Positions 16,937 to 25,957 are shown, numbered from the stretch's first letter. The stretch: DNA of 64,000 nt from Microvirga sp. KLBC 81 (GCF_003075415.1 NZ_QDAH01000001.1:186001-250000); one strand, 5' to 3'. Notes: a model not told the origin generated them from the letters alone. Numbers and translations: made by a program.

Positions 16937-18304
16937 TCAACCGGCGCGTCGCAAAAGCCGTTGTGTGCTCTCTGAGGATGCCTGCGGAGCGGCTGCGCCC
17001 AGCACCTCGGCCTTGATCGCGCGCGGTGCGGCAAAGACGAAGCCTTGAGCCAGCGGCACGCCGATCTCGGCAAGCACCGGCACCATCTCCTCGCGCTCCA
17101 CATGCTCGGCCACGAGCCGGATGCCCTCGCGGCGCAAGGCCGAGGCGAAGTCGCGCACGCCGAGCTCCGGGCTCAAGCGATGGTGCTCGTCCTGCTCGGC
17201 GGCGACCAGAAGCTCGGCCGGAAGCTTCACGAAGCGCACGCCGAGATCGGCAAGCTCTCGCGCGTCGAAGCGGAGATCGGTGGCCGCGTCGAGGGAGAGC
17301 GGCACGCCTTTGTCACGCAGGATCCCCAAGGCTGCCTTCCGGTCGGTATCGAGTTCGCGCCAGCATTCCTGCGGGAGTTCGAGCACCACCTTGCCGAGCG
17401 TCTCGGGCGCCGCATCGACCAGCCCGGTGAGCGACCAGAGAAAGCCCGGCTCTCGGACCGAGTACGGCGTCAGGTTCACGCTGACGATGGCCTCGCTGCC
17501 TTTGGTGATGAGGTGGTAGGCCACGGCCATGGCGCGGCTCAGGACCCGGCGGTCGAATTCCGGCGCGCGGCCCAGGCGCTCGAGAGCGCCGAGAAATTCA
17601 GAGGGGCCGAGCAGCGTGCCGTCAGCCAGACGCAGGCGCGCCAGGGCTTCGTAGAAACGGATCCTGCGCTGAGGCAGAGACACGATCGGCTGCAGATGCA
17701 GCTCGATGCTGTCGGTCTCGAAGGCCTGGGTGATCAGGCGCATGCGACGCAGCTCTTCGTCTGCCGCCTTGCGGGGCGCAGGCTGCGGGGCGGGCGAGCT
17801 CGCGGCGGCAGGCGTCGGGATCGCGGTCTGGGGCAGAAGAACGGGCGCAACCCGCTCCTGCTGCGGTTCCTCCGCCTTCGGAGCGCCTTTAAGGCTTCCC
17901 TTCAGCTCGGCCACATCGCGGTTCTGGGCGGCGACGTTCTTGGCAAGCTCACGCACCACGCCGCCGAGAAGGCCTACCGTGCCGGTGACCTCCGCCATGG
18001 TCGTGCGAAGTTCAGGAGGAGCCGCAGGATTCGTCTGCAGGAGCTGCTCGAGCTTGGCCAGCCGCTCGTTCACAACGGCCAGGTCCTCCCTCGCGAGCTG
18101 CGCGATCATCGACGCCTCCTCGGCCTTTTTCCACACCAGAACGAGGCCGGCGGAAGCCGCAATTCCCAAGAAGGCGACAAACGGCACGACAGCGGCAGCC
18201 GGCAGGAAGCCGACGGCTGCGCCCGTCATGGCAAGGCTTGCGAGCGCAAGAGCGAACAATTTCGCCCTCAGCTCCTTATCGATGTGAACGTTATCGGTCA
18301 CCAC
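16937..18304 (-). CDS. Membrane-anchored EAL-domain protein, probably catalytically inactive
   Basis: A 455-residue protein starting with GTG. Two membrane segments lie at about residues 15-60, followed by a coiled coil (~62-130), a Pro/Ala linker (~150-180) and an EAL domain (~185-440). The domain keeps EAL (FYEALARL), the Asn (VNLTPYSV), a Glu (LELPQE), a Lys (VKLPAE), AEHVERE and LAQGF. The DDFGTG metal loop, however, reads LDAATDLRFD, so the second Asp and the loop glycines are gone. Hydrolysis of c-di-GMP is therefore unlikely. Binding of c-di-GMP or a protein-interaction role, as in LapD or YdiV, is more plausible. Confidence 0.85.
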   Translation of the reverse strand: MVTDNVHIDKELRAKLFALALASLAMTGAAVGFLPAAAVVPFVAFLGIAASAGLVLVWKKAEEASMIAQLAREDLAVVNERLAKLEQLLQTNPAAPPELRTTMAEVTGTVGLLGGVVRELAKNVAAQNRDVAELKGSLKGAPKAEEPQQERVAPVLLPQTAIPTPAAASSPAPQPAPRKAADEELRRMRLITQAFETDSIELHLQPIVSLPQRRIRFYEALARLRLADGTLLGPSEFLGALERLGRAPEFDRRVLSRAMAVAYHLITKGSEAIVSVNLTPYSVREPGFLWSLTGLVDAAPETLGKVVLELPQECWRELDTDRKAALGILRDKGVPLSLDAATDLRFDARELADLGVRFVKLPAELLVAAEQDEHHRLSPELGVRDFASALRREGIRLVAEHVEREEMVPVLAEIGVPLAQGFVFAAPRAIKAEVLGAAAPQASSESTQRLLRRAG

Positions 18305-18463
18305 GGGTGCCCCCGCTCCCCTGGTTCGGCAGAACGAAGCGAATCGGTAATGTAACGTTGTTGTACAGCCTGAGTTTCACGCCACAAACGCTACTGTACC
18401 GAAATCGATAACTTTACCGCCCTTCTGTTGCCGGAAGTGCACAACTTTGAATGGGACACTCGA

Positions 18464-18685
18464 ATGGAAGAACCCCGCAAGGATCTGCTGATGCAGGTGG
18501 AAGGAATGACCTGCCAGGGCTGCGTCAATGCGGTCACCAAGGCGATCCAGCGCCTGGACCCCGACGCCAGGGTCGATGTGGATCTGGAACATGGCCGCGT
18601 GCATGTGATCACCAAGGCTCAAAGCGTCGAGGTGGCCCGCGCGCTCGATGCGGCGGGCTACGAAGCTCATGCCATGACGGGCTGA
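18464..18685 (+). CDS. Heavy-metal-associated (HMA) domain protein, copper chaperone type
   Basis: A 73-residue single HMA domain from the ATG giving MEEPRKDLLMQVEGMTCQGC. The metal site is GMTCxxC (Cys17, Cys20), and the ferredoxin-like fold continues with VDVDLEHGRVHV and ARALDAAGYEA. A TTG 12 codons earlier is in frame but less likely. Family members bind Cu(I) or another soft metal and pass it to P-type ATPases. No metal ATPase is nearby, so the partner is unknown. Confidence 0.88.
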   Translation: MEEPRKDLLMQVEGMTCQGCVNAVTKAIQRLDPDARVDVDLEHGRVHVITKAQSVEVARALDAAGYEAHAMTG

Positions 18686-18788
18686 TGCGTGGCTTGCGTC
18701 ACGCTCATGGACCGCTCCCAAAGTTCCTTTTGCGGCTTTTGAGAACGGCTGATAGGCTCCCCCGGCCAAGTCATCCTCGGGGAATACA

Positions 18789-20135
18789 ATGACCGCTCAG
18801 TCTCGGGCCGCTAACGACGTTTCTTCGCCTAACGATCTGGACGCCTGGTGGCTCCCGTTCACGGCCAACCGATCTTTCAAGCAGCGGCCCCGCATGATCG
18901 CCCGTGCCAAGGGCATGTACTACTACACGCCCGACGGACGTGAGGTGATCGACGGCGCGGCCGGCCTCTGGTGCTGCAATGCCGGCCACAACCGCGACGA
19001 GATCACTGCCGCCATCCAGGCTCAGGCTGCGGAGCTCGATTACTCTCCCGCCTTCCAGTTCGGCCATTCGAAGGGCTTTGCCGCCGCTTCCCGCATCGCC
19101 CAGCTCGCTCCGGGCGACCTGAACCACGTCTTCTTCTGCAACTCGGGCTCCGAGGCGGTGGACACCGCTCTCAAGGTCGCCCTCGCCTATTGGAACGTGC
19201 GCGGCCAGGGCAGCAAGACGCGCCTGATCGGGCGCGAGCGCGGCTATCACGGCGTCGGCTTCGGCGGCATCTCGGTGGGCGGCATCGTGAAGAACCGCCA
19301 GTTCTTCGGCACCCTGCTCGCAGGCGTCGACCACCTGCCCCACACCTACAACCGCGCCGAGCAGGCCTTCTCCCGCGGCGAGCCCGAATGGGGGGCGCAT
19401 CTCGCGGACGAGCTCGAGCGCATCGTCGCCCTGCACGATGCTTCCACCATCGCTGCCGTGATCGTGGAGCCGATGGCCGGCTCGACCGGCGTGCTGCCGC
19501 CTCCGAAGGGCTATCTGCAGCGCCTGCGCCAGATCTGCGACAAGTACGGCATCCTGCTGATCTTCGACGAGGTGATCTCGGGCTTCGGCCGCCTCGGCAC
19601 CGCCTTCGCGGCCGAGCGCTACGGCGTGATCCCGGACATGATCACCTTCGCCAAGGGCGTGAATTCCGGCACCGTTCCCATGGGCGGCGTGATCGTACGT
19701 GATGGGCTCTACAACACCTTCATGCAGGGCCCGGAGCACATGATCGAGCTGTTCCACGGCTATACCTATTCCGGCCACCCGCTTGCCTGCGCCGCGGCGC
19801 TTGCCACCCAGGACATCTACCGGGACGAGAAGCTGTTCGAGCGTGCAAAGCAGCTGGAGCCGGTCTGGGCCGATGCGATCCACTCGCTCAAAGCCCTGCC
19901 GAACGTGCTCGACATCCGCACCATCGGCCTCGTCGGCGCCATCGACCTCGCCTCGCGCCCGGACGCCGTCGGAGCCCGTGCCTTCGAGGCCATGGACCGC
20001 GGCTTCACCGAATACAACCTGATGATGCGCATCACGGGCGACACCATCGCCCTGTCGCCGCCACTCATCATCACCGAGGAGCAGATCGGCGAGATCGTCG
20101 ACAAGCTCACCAAGGTGATCAAGGCGGTGGCGTAA
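18789..20135 (+). CDS. Class III omega-aminotransferase (beta-alanine--pyruvate type)
   Basis: A PLP-dependent aminotransferase of 448 residues. The PLP-binding Lys is in MITFAKGVNSG. Other landmarks are the N-terminal DAWWLPFTANRSFK, the phosphate loop NSGSEAVDTALK, LIFDEVISGFGRLG and HGYTYSGHPLACAAAL. The N-terminal text and the FDEVISGFGR core match beta-alanine/omega-amino acid:pyruvate aminotransferases, which transfer an omega-amino group to pyruvate. The exact donor cannot be read from sequence. It stands as a single gene; the 3' side is a 200-bp block of family-1 repeats. Confidence 0.92.
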   Translation: MTAQSRAANDVSSPNDLDAWWLPFTANRSFKQRPRMIARAKGMYYYTPDGREVIDGAAGLWCCNAGHNRDEITAAIQAQAAELDYSPAFQFGHSKGFAAASRIAQLAPGDLNHVFFCNSGSEAVDTALKVALAYWNVRGQGSKTRLIGRERGYHGVGFGGISVGGIVKNRQFFGTLLAGVDHLPHTYNRAEQAFSRGEPEWGAHLADELERIVALHDASTIAAVIVEPMAGSTGVLPPPKGYLQRLRQICDKYGILLIFDEVISGFGRLGTAFAAERYGVIPDMITFAKGVNSGTVPMGGVIVRDGLYNTFMQGPEHMIELFHGYTYSGHPLACAAALATQDIYRDEKLFERAKQLEPVWADAIHSLKALPNVLDIRTIGLVGAIDLASRPDAVGARAFEAMDRGFTEYNLMMRITGDTIALSPPLIITEEQIGEIVDKLTKVIKAVA

Positions 20136-20460
20136 GGCCGAACGGCCTTCAGCGCCATACTCTTAACTTTATCGTCATGGCCGGGCTTGTCCCGGCCATC
20201 TCGCTTTTGAAAGGCACCGCGCCTCTCATCATCGGGATCACCGGCACAGGGCCGGTGATGACGAAGAGGATGTCATTCCCGGCCGGAGCATCAGCGGAGG
20301 GGAAGGGAATCCATGATCGAGCGCGATCTTTTGGATCCCCTTCCCTCGCCTTTGGCTCGCCGGGGATGACACGAAGGAGCAAACCGAACCCTTGCCCCTC
20401 TGGCGCGCACGGGTTAGGACGCAGCACGTTTTTCTTAACTAAACGGCTGCTGTTTGAACC
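20136..20460. other. Intergenic stretch occupied mainly by repeats
   Basis: About 325 bp between the aminotransferase and hisS. Bases 20173-20372 are family-1 repeats. The last ~90 bp before hisS must carry its promoter, but I see no clear -35/-10 pair. Confidence 0.5.
20173..20372. repeat. Family-1 palindromic repeats, copy 3
   Basis: Units GTCATGGCCGGGC...GCCCGGCCAT-like, GGGATCACCGGC...GCCGGTGATGACG, and a longer arm pair containing GGGAAGGGAATCC and GGATCCCCTTCCC, ending GGGGATGACACG. It follows the aminotransferase gene. Confidence 0.8.
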
Positions 20461-21945
20461 ATGTCCAAGGCCGACAAGATCAAGGCCCGCGCGCCGCGCG
20501 GCTTTGCCGACCGCATTCCCGCCGATCTTTCCGCCACCGAGCGCATGCTGGCGGCGATCCGCGAGTCCTATGAGCTTTACGGCTTCGAGGGCGTCGAGAC
20601 GCCCTTCGTCGAGTACACAGACGCGCTCGGCAAGTTCCTTCCCGATCAGGACCGCCCGAACGAGGGCGTGTTCTCCTTCCAGGACGATGACGAGCAATGG
20701 CTGTCGCTTCGCTATGACCTGACGGCGCCGCTCGCCCGCTATGTGGCCGAGAACTTCGATGCTTTGCCTAAGCCCTATCGCAGCTATCGCGTGGGTTGGG
20801 TGTTCCGCAATGAGAAGCCGGGCCCAGGCCGCTTCCGCCAGTTCATGCAGTTCGACGCCGACACGGTGGGTGCCGCCTCCGTCGCGGCGGATGCGGAAAT
20901 CTGCATGATGGCCGCCGACACGCTGGAGAAGCTCGGCCTCAGGCGCGGCGACTACCTGATCAAGGTCAACAACCGGAAGGTTCTCGACGGCGTGCTGGAG
21001 GCCATCGGCCTCGGCGGCGACGAGCATGCCCACCAGCGCCTGATCGTGCTGCGCGCCATCGACAAGCTCGACCGCCTGGGTCCTGAAGGCGTGCGTCAGC
21101 TGCTCGGCCCAGGCCGCAAGGACGAGAGCGGCGATTTCACCAAGGGCGCGGAGCTTTCTCCCGATGCCATCGAGCGCGTGCTGGCCTTCACCGCCGCCAA
21201 GGGCGCGGACAATGCGGCGACGGTCGAGAACCTTCGCGGGGTCGTGGGCTCCTCGACCCGTGGCGTCGAGGGTGTCGACGAACTGGCGGAGATTGCCACG
21301 CTGGTCGCCTCCTCGGATTACGAAGACCGCGTGACGATCGATCCTTCCGTCGTGCGCGGCCTCGAATACTACACCGGCCCCGTCTACGAGGCGGAACTCA
21401 CCTTCCAGGTGCAGGACGAGGACGGCCGCCCCGTGCGCTTCGGCTCCGTCGGCGGCGGCGGACGCTATGACGGCCTCGTGGGCCGCTTCCGCTCCGAGCC
21501 CGTTCCGGCGACCGGCTTCTCCATCGGCGTGTCGCGCCTGCTCTCGGCGCTTCAGATGATCAAGAGCCCCATCGTTTCCGGTGTAGAGAAGCCCGGCCCG
21601 GTGGTGGTGCTCGTCATGGACAAGGACCAGATCGCCGCCTACCAGCGCATGGTCTCGACCCTTCGCCAGGCCGGCATCCGCTCCGAGCTCTATCTCGGCT
21701 CCTCGGGCATGAAGGCGCAGATGAAATATGCCGACCGCCGGCAGAGCCCCTGCGTGATCATCCAGGGCTCCAACGAGCGCGAGCGCGGCGAGGTGGAGAT
21801 CAAGGACCTGATCGAGGGCGCCAAGGCGGCCGAGGCCATTGCCTCCAACGCCGAATGGAAGGCCGCGCGCCCGGCGCAGTTCTCGGTATCCGAGGACAAG
21901 ATCGTGGACGCCGTCCGCGAGGTTCTGGCGCGGCATTTCGGATAA
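20461..21945 (+). CDS. hisS: Histidine--tRNA ligase (alphaproteobacterial type)
   Basis: A class II synthetase of 494 residues that charges tRNA-His. Landmarks are [12 protein letters not shown], the motif 2 loop [18 protein letters not shown], the histidine-binding ARG-type segment [14 protein letters not shown], and motif 3 [13 protein letters not shown]. The motif 2 loop differs from the usual R-H-E-R-P-Q-x-G-R: the Arg and Gln that face the discriminator end of tRNA-His are Lys and Gly here. This matches the divergent HisRS type reported for alphaproteobacteria whose tRNA-His lacks G-1. It is upstream of hisZ-hisG but separated from them by a Lys-rich gene and repeats. Confidence 0.96.
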   Translation: MSKADKIKARAPRGFADRIPADLSATERMLAAIRESYELYGFEGVETPFVEYTDALGKFLPDQDRPNEGVFSFQDDDEQWLSLRYDLTAPLARYVAENFDALPKPYRSYRVGWVFRNEKPGPGRFRQFMQFDADTVGAASVAADAEICMMAADTLEKLGLRRGDYLIKVNNRKVLDGVLEAIGLGGDEHAHQRLIVLRAIDKLDRLGPEGVRQLLGPGRKDESGDFTKGAELSPDAIERVLAFTAAKGADNAATVENLRGVVGSSTRGVEGVDELAEIATLVASSDYEDRVTIDPSVVRGLEYYTGPVYEAELTFQVQDEDGRPVRFGSVGGGGRYDGLVGRFRSEPVPATGFSIGVSRLLSALQMIKSPIVSGVEKPGPVVVLVMDKDQIAAYQRMVSTLRQAGIRSELYLGSSGMKAQMKYADRRQSPCVIIQGSNERERGEVEIKDLIEGAKAAEAIASNAEWKAARPAQFSVSEDKIVDAVREVLARHFG

Positions 21946-22017
21946 GCCTGAAGCCGCCTGGAACCCCCGCCCTTTCCTCCGGGTTGTCTCCTGAAGCTTG
22001 ACTATCAGGAGACACCA

Positions 22018-22464
22018 ATGGCGAAGGCCAAGAACAAAAAGAAATCCGGGAAATCAAAGAGCACGGGTACGCAGCTCTCCAAGTCTCTGCAAAAAACCGC
22101 CAAGAAATCGGGCCTGACGGATCTGATCAACTCGGATCTGGGCCGCGAAATCCTGGCCGATGCCCTGATTGCCGCCGCCGGGGCCGCGGCTGCGGTCCTG
22201 ACCAAAACCCGCCCGGCAAGGCAGGCAGGGGCGGCGGTTGCAGATGCAGGCTCGCAAGCCGCCGACATGACCCAGACCGCGGCAGGCGCGGTCGCGAGCG
22301 TCGTGACGGAAGCAGCCCGTCAATTCCTCCCCGCCAGCATCACGGGTGAAGGAGGAGATACAGGCACGGGCGAGACTAAGAAGGTCAAGTACGTCCACCG
22401 CTCCAGCGATCACAGCAAGCGCAAGACCTCGAAAGCCAAGAGCGACACCGCCCACGAGGAGTGA
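22018..22464 (+). CDS. Lys/Ala-rich hypothetical protein
   Basis: A 148-residue protein with a good Shine-Dalgarno (AGGAGA) before the ATG. The N-terminus is highly basic (MAKAKNKKKSGKSKS). The middle is an alanine-rich, weakly amphipathic stretch (ALIAAAGAAAAVLTK, TQTAAGAVASVVTEAARQF), and the C-terminus is charged. The make-up recalls nucleic-acid-binding histone-like tails or phasin-like helices, but there is no family I can name. It is 72 bp downstream of hisS and may share its transcript. Confidence 0.7.
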   Translation: MAKAKNKKKSGKSKSTGTQLSKSLQKTAKKSGLTDLINSDLGREILADALIAAAGAAAAVLTKTRPARQAGAAVADAGSQAADMTQTAAGAVASVVTEAARQFLPASITGEGGDTGTGETKKVKYVHRSSDHSKRKTSKAKSDTAHEE

Positions 22465-22800
22465 TCCTTCGCCCACGTCATCCCAGACGGAGCGCGGCGG
22501 AGATCCGGGATTGCTCTCAGAATTAAGCTCCGTGTCATCACCGGCCTTGTGCCGGTGATCCCGATTATTGAGGCACGGCGCTTTTCTTTACCGGGATGGC
22601 CGGGACATGCCCGGCCATGACGAGGGGTGTCAGGCACAGGGGAAGCCCGTATCCCGTTCTGGACACGTCCCGGGCCCCGCTCCGCGGCCCCGGGATGACA
22701 CCACCCTGCCCTTCCGTTCACCCTTCCGGCTGAAAACGGTCGCCTTCCTGGCCCGGCATTGCTAGAGAGCATGCCGGATCAAAGGATTTGAGCGACGCCA
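22465..22800. other. Intergenic stretch, repeats plus hisZ upstream region
   Basis: About 336 bp. Bases 22476-22699 are family-1 repeats. The ~100 bp before hisZ hold no clear Shine-Dalgarno, promoter or His-rich leader ORF. Confidence 0.5.
22476..22699. repeat. Family-1 palindromic repeats, copy 4
   Basis: Units CGTCATCCCAGAC...GATCCGGGA, GTCATCACCGGCC...GCCGGTGATCCC, GGGATGGCCGGG...CCCGGCCATGACG, and GTCCCGGGCC...GGCCCCGGGATGAC. It lies between the Lys-rich gene and hisZ. Confidence 0.8.
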
Positions 22801-23895
22801 GTGACGGAGACGGATGCCATTGTTGCGCTGATCGCGCTTTTCGAGCGCGAGGGCTATGCGCGTGTCGAGCCGCCGGTTCTGCAGCCGGCGGACGTGTTCA
22901 TCGACCTCTCGGGCGAGGACATCCGGCGGCGCATGTTCGTGACGCAGGACGCCTCGGGCGCAGAGCTGTGCCTCAGGCCCGAATACACCATTCCCGTCTG
23001 CCTCCAGCATCTCTCCCATCGCGGAACCGAGCCCTCCGGCTATTCCTACGGCGGCCCCGTCTTCCGCATGCGCCCTAACGAGAGCGGCGAGTTCCTGCAG
23101 GCCGGCATCGAGTCCATTGGTCGGACAGATATCGCCGCGGTCGACGCGGAAATCCTCGGCCTTGCCTTGGACGGCTTGGGACTCATCGGCAGCCCTGTTC
23201 CCATCGTGAAGCTCGGCGACATGGGCCTGCTCCATGCCCTCATCGATGCGCTCGGCATCGCTCCTGCCGCGAAGCGCCGCGTGATCCGCGCCATCGTGTC
23301 CGGCCAGGGGCTGGCGAGCCTTTCCGAGACGGACGGCCCGGGCCAGCAGGAGCATGCAGGCCTTCTCGCCGCCATCGAAGGCCAAGCGCCTCAGGCGGCC
23401 AAGGCCTTTGTGGAGGACATTCTCTCGATTGCCGGCATCGCCACCGTCGGCGGCCGCAGCGCGGGCGAGATCGCCGAGCGCTTCCTGGCCCGCGCGGCCA
23501 ACCGCACCGTTCTGTCGAACGAGGCCCGGCAGGTTCTGGAGCGCTACCTCACCATCTCCGGCGACCCGGACCAGGCGGCGGATGCCGTCCGGCTCCTCGC
23601 CAGGGATGCGGGGCTCGATCTCGACCCGGCCATTGGCCTCTTCGAGGAGCGCACCGGCTTCATGGCCGCGCGCGGGCTCGATGTGAGCGCCTTCTCGTTC
23701 ACCGCCACTTTCGCCCGTAATCTCGACTACTACACGGGCTTCATCTTCGAGGTGCAGGACCCGCGCCGCAGTGACGGCAAGCCCATCGTGGGCGGCGGTC
23801 GCTATGACCGGCTGCTGGAGCATCTCGGATCTGAGGGCCCGATCCCGGCAGTCGGCTGCTCCTTCTGGCTCGACCGTATCGTGGGGAGGCCCTGA
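22801..23895 (+). CDS. hisZ: ATP phosphoribosyltransferase regulatory subunit
   Basis: A HisRS-like paralogue that lacks tRNA charging and serves as the regulatory subunit of short-form HisG in histidine biosynthesis. The product is 364 residues starting at GTG (MTETDAIVALIALFEREGY); no in-frame ATG lies nearby. HisRS-derived motifs are LCLRPEYTIPVCLQH, YGGPVFRMRP, NLDYYTGFIFEVQD and GGGRYDRLLEHLG. It overlaps hisG by one base (TGATG), so translation is coupled. It differs from the true hisS product nearby in lacking the anticodon-binding C-terminal domain. Confidence 0.94.
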   Translation: MTETDAIVALIALFEREGYARVEPPVLQPADVFIDLSGEDIRRRMFVTQDASGAELCLRPEYTIPVCLQHLSHRGTEPSGYSYGGPVFRMRPNESGEFLQAGIESIGRTDIAAVDAEILGLALDGLGLIGSPVPIVKLGDMGLLHALIDALGIAPAAKRRVIRAIVSGQGLASLSETDGPGQQEHAGLLAAIEGQAPQAAKAFVEDILSIAGIATVGGRSAGEIAERFLARAANRTVLSNEARQVLERYLTISGDPDQAADAVRLLARDAGLDLDPAIGLFEERTGFMAARGLDVSAFSFTATFARNLDYYTGFIFEVQDPRRSDGKPIVGGGRYDRLLEHLGSEGPIPAVGCSFWLDRIVGRP

Positions 23896-24869
23896 TGACC
23901 GATTCCCCTCTCATTCTAGCGGTGCCCTCCAAGGGCCGCCTGCAGGAAAACGCGGCTGCATTCTTCGCCCGTTCCGGCCTCGTCTTCTCCCAGTCGCGCG
24001 GCGCGCGCGATTATCGCGGCACGCTCAAAGGGGTGCCGGACGTGGAGGTGGCGTTCCTCTCGGCCTCCGAGATCGTGACGCAGCTCGCCACCGGCTCCGT
24101 GCATCTCGGCATCACCGGCGAGGACCTGATCCGCGAGCAGATCGCGGATGCGGACCAGGCTGTCGAGTTGCTTACTCCGCTCGGCTTCGGCCATGCCAAT
24201 GTGGTGGTGGCCGTGCCGCAGGCCTGGATCGACGTGCGAACCATGGCCGATCTCGATGAGGTCGCAGCGGACCTTCGCGCCCACCATGGCCGCAAGATGC
24301 GGGTGGCCACGAAATACGTGAACCTCACCCGCCGCTTCTTCGCCGAGAAGGGCATCGCCGATTACCGGATCGTCGAGAGCCTGGGCGCGACGGAGGGTGC
24401 GCCTGGCGCGGGCTCGGCGGAGCTGATCGTGGACATCACCACGACCGGCGCGACACTCGCTGCCAATGCCCTCAAGATCCTCGACGACGGCGTGATGCTG
24501 CGTTCCGAGGCCAATCTCGTCGCCTCGGTTCGTGCGCCTTGGACGACCAAGGCCCGCGCGGCTGCGACCGCCGTTCTGACGCGCATCGCGGCCGAGGAAG
24601 AGGCACGGGAAAGCCGCGAGATCCGGGCGGCCCTCGATCCGGCCAAGGCCCACGCTTTCTCCGCGCTCGCGCGGGATTTCGGCGCTACGCAGCCTTATGG
24701 CAATGCCCTGGGCCGGGAGGTGGTGCTCCATTGCCCGGCATCGGCGATGTTCGATATCGTGGCGGCTCTTCAGGGGATCGGGGCGCATGACATCACGGTC
24801 CGCACCTTCGACTACCTGTTCCGTCCCACCAATGCTCTCACCGAGCGGCTTTTGCAGCGGATCGGCTGA
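23895..24869 (+). CDS. hisG: ATP phosphoribosyltransferase catalytic subunit
   Basis: First enzyme of histidine biosynthesis: joins ATP and PRPP. The product is 324 residues. Family landmarks are LAVPSKGRLQENA, VHLGITGEDLI, RVATKYVNLTRRFF and the PRPP loop ELIVDITTTGATLAAN. Short-form HisG proteins that work with HisZ are ~200-230 residues. This one carries ~105 further residues ending PASAMFDIVAALQGIGAHDITVRTFDYLF, which looks like a small alpha/beta regulatory-type domain. Having both HisZ and a C-terminal extension is worth noting. It is coupled to hisZ by a one-base overlap. Confidence 0.94.
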   Translation: MTDSPLILAVPSKGRLQENAAAFFARSGLVFSQSRGARDYRGTLKGVPDVEVAFLSASEIVTQLATGSVHLGITGEDLIREQIADADQAVELLTPLGFGHANVVVAVPQAWIDVRTMADLDEVAADLRAHHGRKMRVATKYVNLTRRFFAEKGIADYRIVESLGATEGAPGAGSAELIVDITTTGATLAANALKILDDGVMLRSEANLVASVRAPWTTKARAAATAVLTRIAAEEEARESREIRAALDPAKAHAFSALARDFGATQPYGNALGREVVLHCPASAMFDIVAALQGIGAHDITVRTFDYLFRPTNALTERLLQRIG

Positions 24870-24932
24870 CAGTTCTTCAAGTTGAGACCTCTTTAAGCGA
24901 GGCTTCAGCTTGCCTGTGGCAACAACCGCTAT

Positions 24933-25070
24933 AGCGCATCGTGCGGACCCGAAGGGCCGCGTCAGCGAAAAGTGGCCCCGGTTTTCCGCTGAAAACGATG
25001 CGCTCATCAAAGAAGAGAGCATCGGGGCAATCCCAAAAGTGCATTCCACTTTTGGAACCGATGCTCTAGG
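24933..25070. repeat. Family-2 double-hairpin repeat, copy B
   Basis: Begins AGCGCATCGTGCGGACCCGA and ends TTTTGGAACCGATGCTCTAGG. It lies between hisG and the META-domain gene. Confidence 0.85.
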
Positions 25071-25146
25071 ACAATATCGCTCAAGGCGTTGCCTCTACGG
25101 TCAAGGCCTCTTATGGTGCCGGCGTTTTTACGATGAAGAGGTTCCG

Positions 25147-25638
25147 ATGAACGCCCTTCGATTGGCAGCACTTCTGGCGGCTCTCGCCACTGTCTCCGCG
25201 GCTCAAGTTTCAGTCGCCGATGCCCAGACGGCCGCGACTCTCGGCCGGCCAGCAGGCCCGACCCGTCAAGTGGATCCCAAGGTTCCGCAGCCGGGCGCTC
25301 AGGGCAAGACCTTCCCTCTGAACTCGTCCTGGATTGCCGTGAGCCTGAACAACAAGCCCTTCTCCGGGGAGCGTCCGACCTTCAAGCTCGACGACCAGCT
25401 TCGCGCGACGGGCTTTTCCGGCTGCAACACCTACTCGACCACCGCCTATCCTCTGCGCGAGCAGGGACTGGCAGTCGCCCCCTTCGCCTTGTCGAAGCGG
25501 AGCTGCGACAAGGGAGCCATGGCCATCGAGAACGCTTTCCTGATGGCGCTGCGCAGCTCCGGCAAGTGGGACATTCAGGGCCCTACCCTGATCATCCGCA
25601 GCCAGACCGGCGAGCTGCGCTTCGAGCGCGCGCTGTAG
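25147..25638 (+). CDS. Secreted META-domain (HslJ-like) protein
   Basis: A 163-residue protein from the ATG at MNALRLAALLAALATVSA, preceded by AGAGG. The frame is open far upstream, but that part is the family-2 repeat. It has a signal peptide with likely cleavage near VADA-QT, then a META domain: SSWIAVSLNNKPFSGERPTFKLDD, SGCNTYSTTAY, KRSCDKGAMAIENAFLMAL and GELRFERAL. Two cysteines could form a disulfide. HslJ-like proteins are linked to heat or antibiotic resistance, with biochemical role unknown. Confidence 0.82.
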   Translation: MNALRLAALLAALATVSAAQVSVADAQTAATLGRPAGPTRQVDPKVPQPGAQGKTFPLNSSWIAVSLNNKPFSGERPTFKLDDQLRATGFSGCNTYSTTAYPLREQGLAVAPFALSKRSCDKGAMAIENAFLMALRSSGKWDIQGPTLIIRSQTGELRFERAL

Positions 25639-25663
25639 GAAGAGCACGACTTCTCATGCAAAA

Positions 25664-25693
25664 GGCCGGCAGCGATGCCGGCCTTTTTCTTTT
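25664..25693 (+). terminator. Intrinsic terminator of the META-domain gene
   Basis: GGCCGGC, a six-base loop, GCCGGCC, then TTTTTCTTTT. It lies 25 bp past the stop and abuts family-2 repeat copy C. Confidence 0.9.
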
Positions 25694-25832
25694 AGAGCAT
25701 CGTGCGGAAAAGTGGACCCGGTTTTCGCTGACGCGGACCTCCGGTTCCGCTCTCAACGATGCTCTCATTCAAGGAGAAAGCATCGGATGGGTCCCAAAAG
25801 TGCAAATCCACTTTTCACGTCCGAGGCTGTAG
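25694..25832. repeat. Family-2 double-hairpin repeat, copy C
   Basis: Begins AGAGCATCGTGCGGAAAAGT and ends CCACTTTTCACGTCCGA. The last stem is degraded relative to the other copies. It lies between the convergent META-domain and ABC transporter genes, next to a family-1 copy. Confidence 0.82.
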
Positions 25833-25840
25833 TCCTCAGA

Positions 25841-25949
25841 TGTCATCACCGGCCTTGTACCGGTGATCTCGATTGATCGGGACGCCGTACCTTTCTGATC
25901 GGGATGGCCGGGACTGAGCCCCGGATCAAGTCCAGGGACGGCCATGACG
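25841..25949. repeat. Family-1 palindromic repeats, copy 5
   Basis: Units GTCATCACCGGCC...ACCGGTGATCTCG and GGGATGGCCGGG...GGCCATGACG, the second with an insertion (GAGCCCCGGATCAAG). It adjoins family-2 copy C, at the 3' end of the ABC transporter gene. Confidence 0.8.
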
Positions 25950-25957
25950 TGAAAGAT

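Noticed and set aside
22700..22800. Possible His leader peptide before hisZ
   Set aside because: No short ORF with runs of His codons and no terminator hairpin next to hisZ.
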